DNA from: Salminus brasiliensis
Taxonomy: Eukaryota > Chordata > Actinopteri > Characiformes > Bryconidae
Reading direction: 5' to 3'
Assembly (NCBI RefSeq): GCF_030463535.1
Contig: NC_132894.1
Location: 12,171,933 to 12,235,932 of the forward strand
DNA: 64,000 nucleotides
The notes below the pieces were generated by a model. It did not search any database. It was not told the DNA's origin and saw only the letters and a program-made list of their open reading frames with translations. Shown here in pieces: positions 62,663 to 64,000 of this stretch (positions within the stretch are counted from its first letter, which is position 1; each line of letters starts with the position of its first letter). Position numbers and translations under genes: made by a program.

Positions 62663-63418
62663 ATCAGAGTCTGACTGACAAAAATGGGGCAACAGAGACC
62701 ACATTTAATGTGCAAGATGTACATAATTTGTTTTATATATACATTTTATATTGTTTAATATATATATATATATATATATATTATTAATTTATTTATTATT
62801 AATTTAATTAATTATATAAAATTTCCAACAGACATTCTCCTTATAGCATTTTGTTCAAACAAGTGATCTGTCCAATGAAAGCCATGTTATGCTAATAAAC
62901 ACATTGCTGTTCTAGACCTGGCTGTTGCGCCCCCAAGTGGATGACAATTCAGTTCCAGAACTCCGCCTCAATTGATGAAGAAATAGAGGGGATTTTTCCC
63001 ATTATTGCAAAGCGGTGGGCGGCAACCTTCGGAATGTTGATGTTGATGACTTGCAAAGCAGAAAAATCTCTGATTGGCCCCTTTCTACCCCACCCACTCC
63101 TCACTCAGCCCTGCTTCCACACACTTGTTATTGATGCCCTAACGTGCATGTTATTCTCATACTAAAGGTAGCATTTGGGTGAATTTTAAATTTGCAGGAC
63201 CTCAAAACTGTTAAGGCCCCAACTATGGAATTTTACTGTATTTTACTGTAAAACAACAACAAAAAAGTCTTTTATACTGTGGTATATCATTAAATGAGCA
63301 GGAATCCAATCTTCTTTTTCAATCTCTCAGACCGTGACTATGCTGGGTTGCTTCTTGTGCTGAACACTCCTTTCAATTCATTTAATACTCCCATAAGGGC
63401 TGCTGTGGGAGCATGTAG

Positions 63419-63497
63419 CGCACACACACATGCACACACACACATGCACACACACACATGCACACACACACATGCACACACACACATGCACACACGC
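63419..63497. repeat. (CACACACATG)n microsatellite
   Basis: Regular cacacacatg / cacacacacatg array of about 6 units. Confidence 0.9.
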
Positions 63498-64000
63498 CCT
63501 CCACAATGATACAATGAGTTCAAAAATAGAAGACAAAGCATCATGAGCTCCCCCATATGCATCCGGTGCCTTGCCATTGTTCTGAAATGGCAAAATTGAC
63601 CATGAGAAAAAAAGAAAAAAAGCTTCACTTTGGACAGACTGGTGACTGAAAACAAGACCAAAGAGTGTTTCAGTCTACAGACCCATACCCTGTCCCACAC
63701 CACCAATCACACCAATGCAGGCCAATTAGCTCTATTAGCATCCTGTGCTAATGAACTCCTGGACTGCAGCCTTCCTTTAATCAGCCTGTGCTCGTTAACC
63801 AGTGTTTCAAAACAGCGGAAAAAGAAGAGCCAAAGCACATCAGTAACACATCCTGCTGAGTAGTGACTATGTAGTGAAGTATATCCACAGTCTGCTGTGA
63901 ATGTGTAAAAAGGTTTCTGATGTATGCTGTGATTACAGGACTCCGCGGCTGTGAAATCAGTATGTTAATAATACAGAACTGTAATAAGTAAACTTGTATG

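Larger units (their letters stand above)
59951..64000. other. Right flank, no gene recognised
   Basis: The remaining N-terminal paralemmin exons were expected here or beyond but could not be found. Includes the TA tract at about 62757-62781, three tandem 23-bp units (agattacaactataacaatc) at 62604-62662, and a CACACATG array at 63419-63497. Reading frames, including one of 121 codons at 61658, match nothing I know. Confidence 0.45.

Overview
The window is from a teleost fish nuclear genome. Genes have short exons with GT/AG introns, coding exons are separated by long AT-rich stretches, and there are many fish-type repeats: tRNA-derived SINEs with the tail 'gtcgctctggataagagcgt', an L2 LINE fragment, Tc1-like fossils, small inverted-repeat elements, and CA, TA and GA microsatellites. 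The SINE tail and the element with ends like 'gtatggacaaaagta' are typical of otophysan fish, but I cannot name the species.

Layout, left to right. (1) 1-6180, minus: the 5' half of ptbp1 (polypyrimidine tract-binding protein 1), seven exons, continuing past the left edge. Its promoter with CCAAT boxes and a YY1-like site lies at about 6181-6345. (2) 12201-16354, plus: a KIAA1958-like gene carrying the Crypton-derived DUF3504 domain. The domain exon is intact, but the long upstream exon contains a SINE and two frame breaks. (3) 17833-22745, minus: an SLC46A2-like membrane transporter, five exons, tail-to-tail with (2). A CCTAAC-rich minisatellite lies between the two stop codons. (4) 27263-31279, minus: misp (mitotic interactor and substrate of PLK1), four coding exons. 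(5) 45829-58851, minus: palm (paralemmin-1), six exons ending in a CaaX box. Its N-terminal exons lie beyond what I can see on the right.

The order palm - misp - ptbp1, all on one strand, is the human 19p13.3 order. The two genes between misp and ptbp1 have their nearest human relatives (KIAA1958, SLC46A2) in the paralogous 9q31-q32 block, beside PTBP3 and PALM2AKAP2. The window therefore looks like a copy of this paralogon that kept members the mammalian 19p block lost.

These genes are not an operon and share no single pathway. They act in splicing (ptbp1), transport (slc46a2-like), cortical actin and spindle orientation (misp) and membrane shape (palm). The intergenic and intronic DNA is mostly repeats. 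The most striking are a ~1 kb 30-bp minisatellite at 42.2-43.2 kb, an 82-bp hAT-type element with a perfect 8-bp target duplication, an L2 fragment nested inside an older element, and a 428-bp segment present twice around the KIAA1958-like gene.
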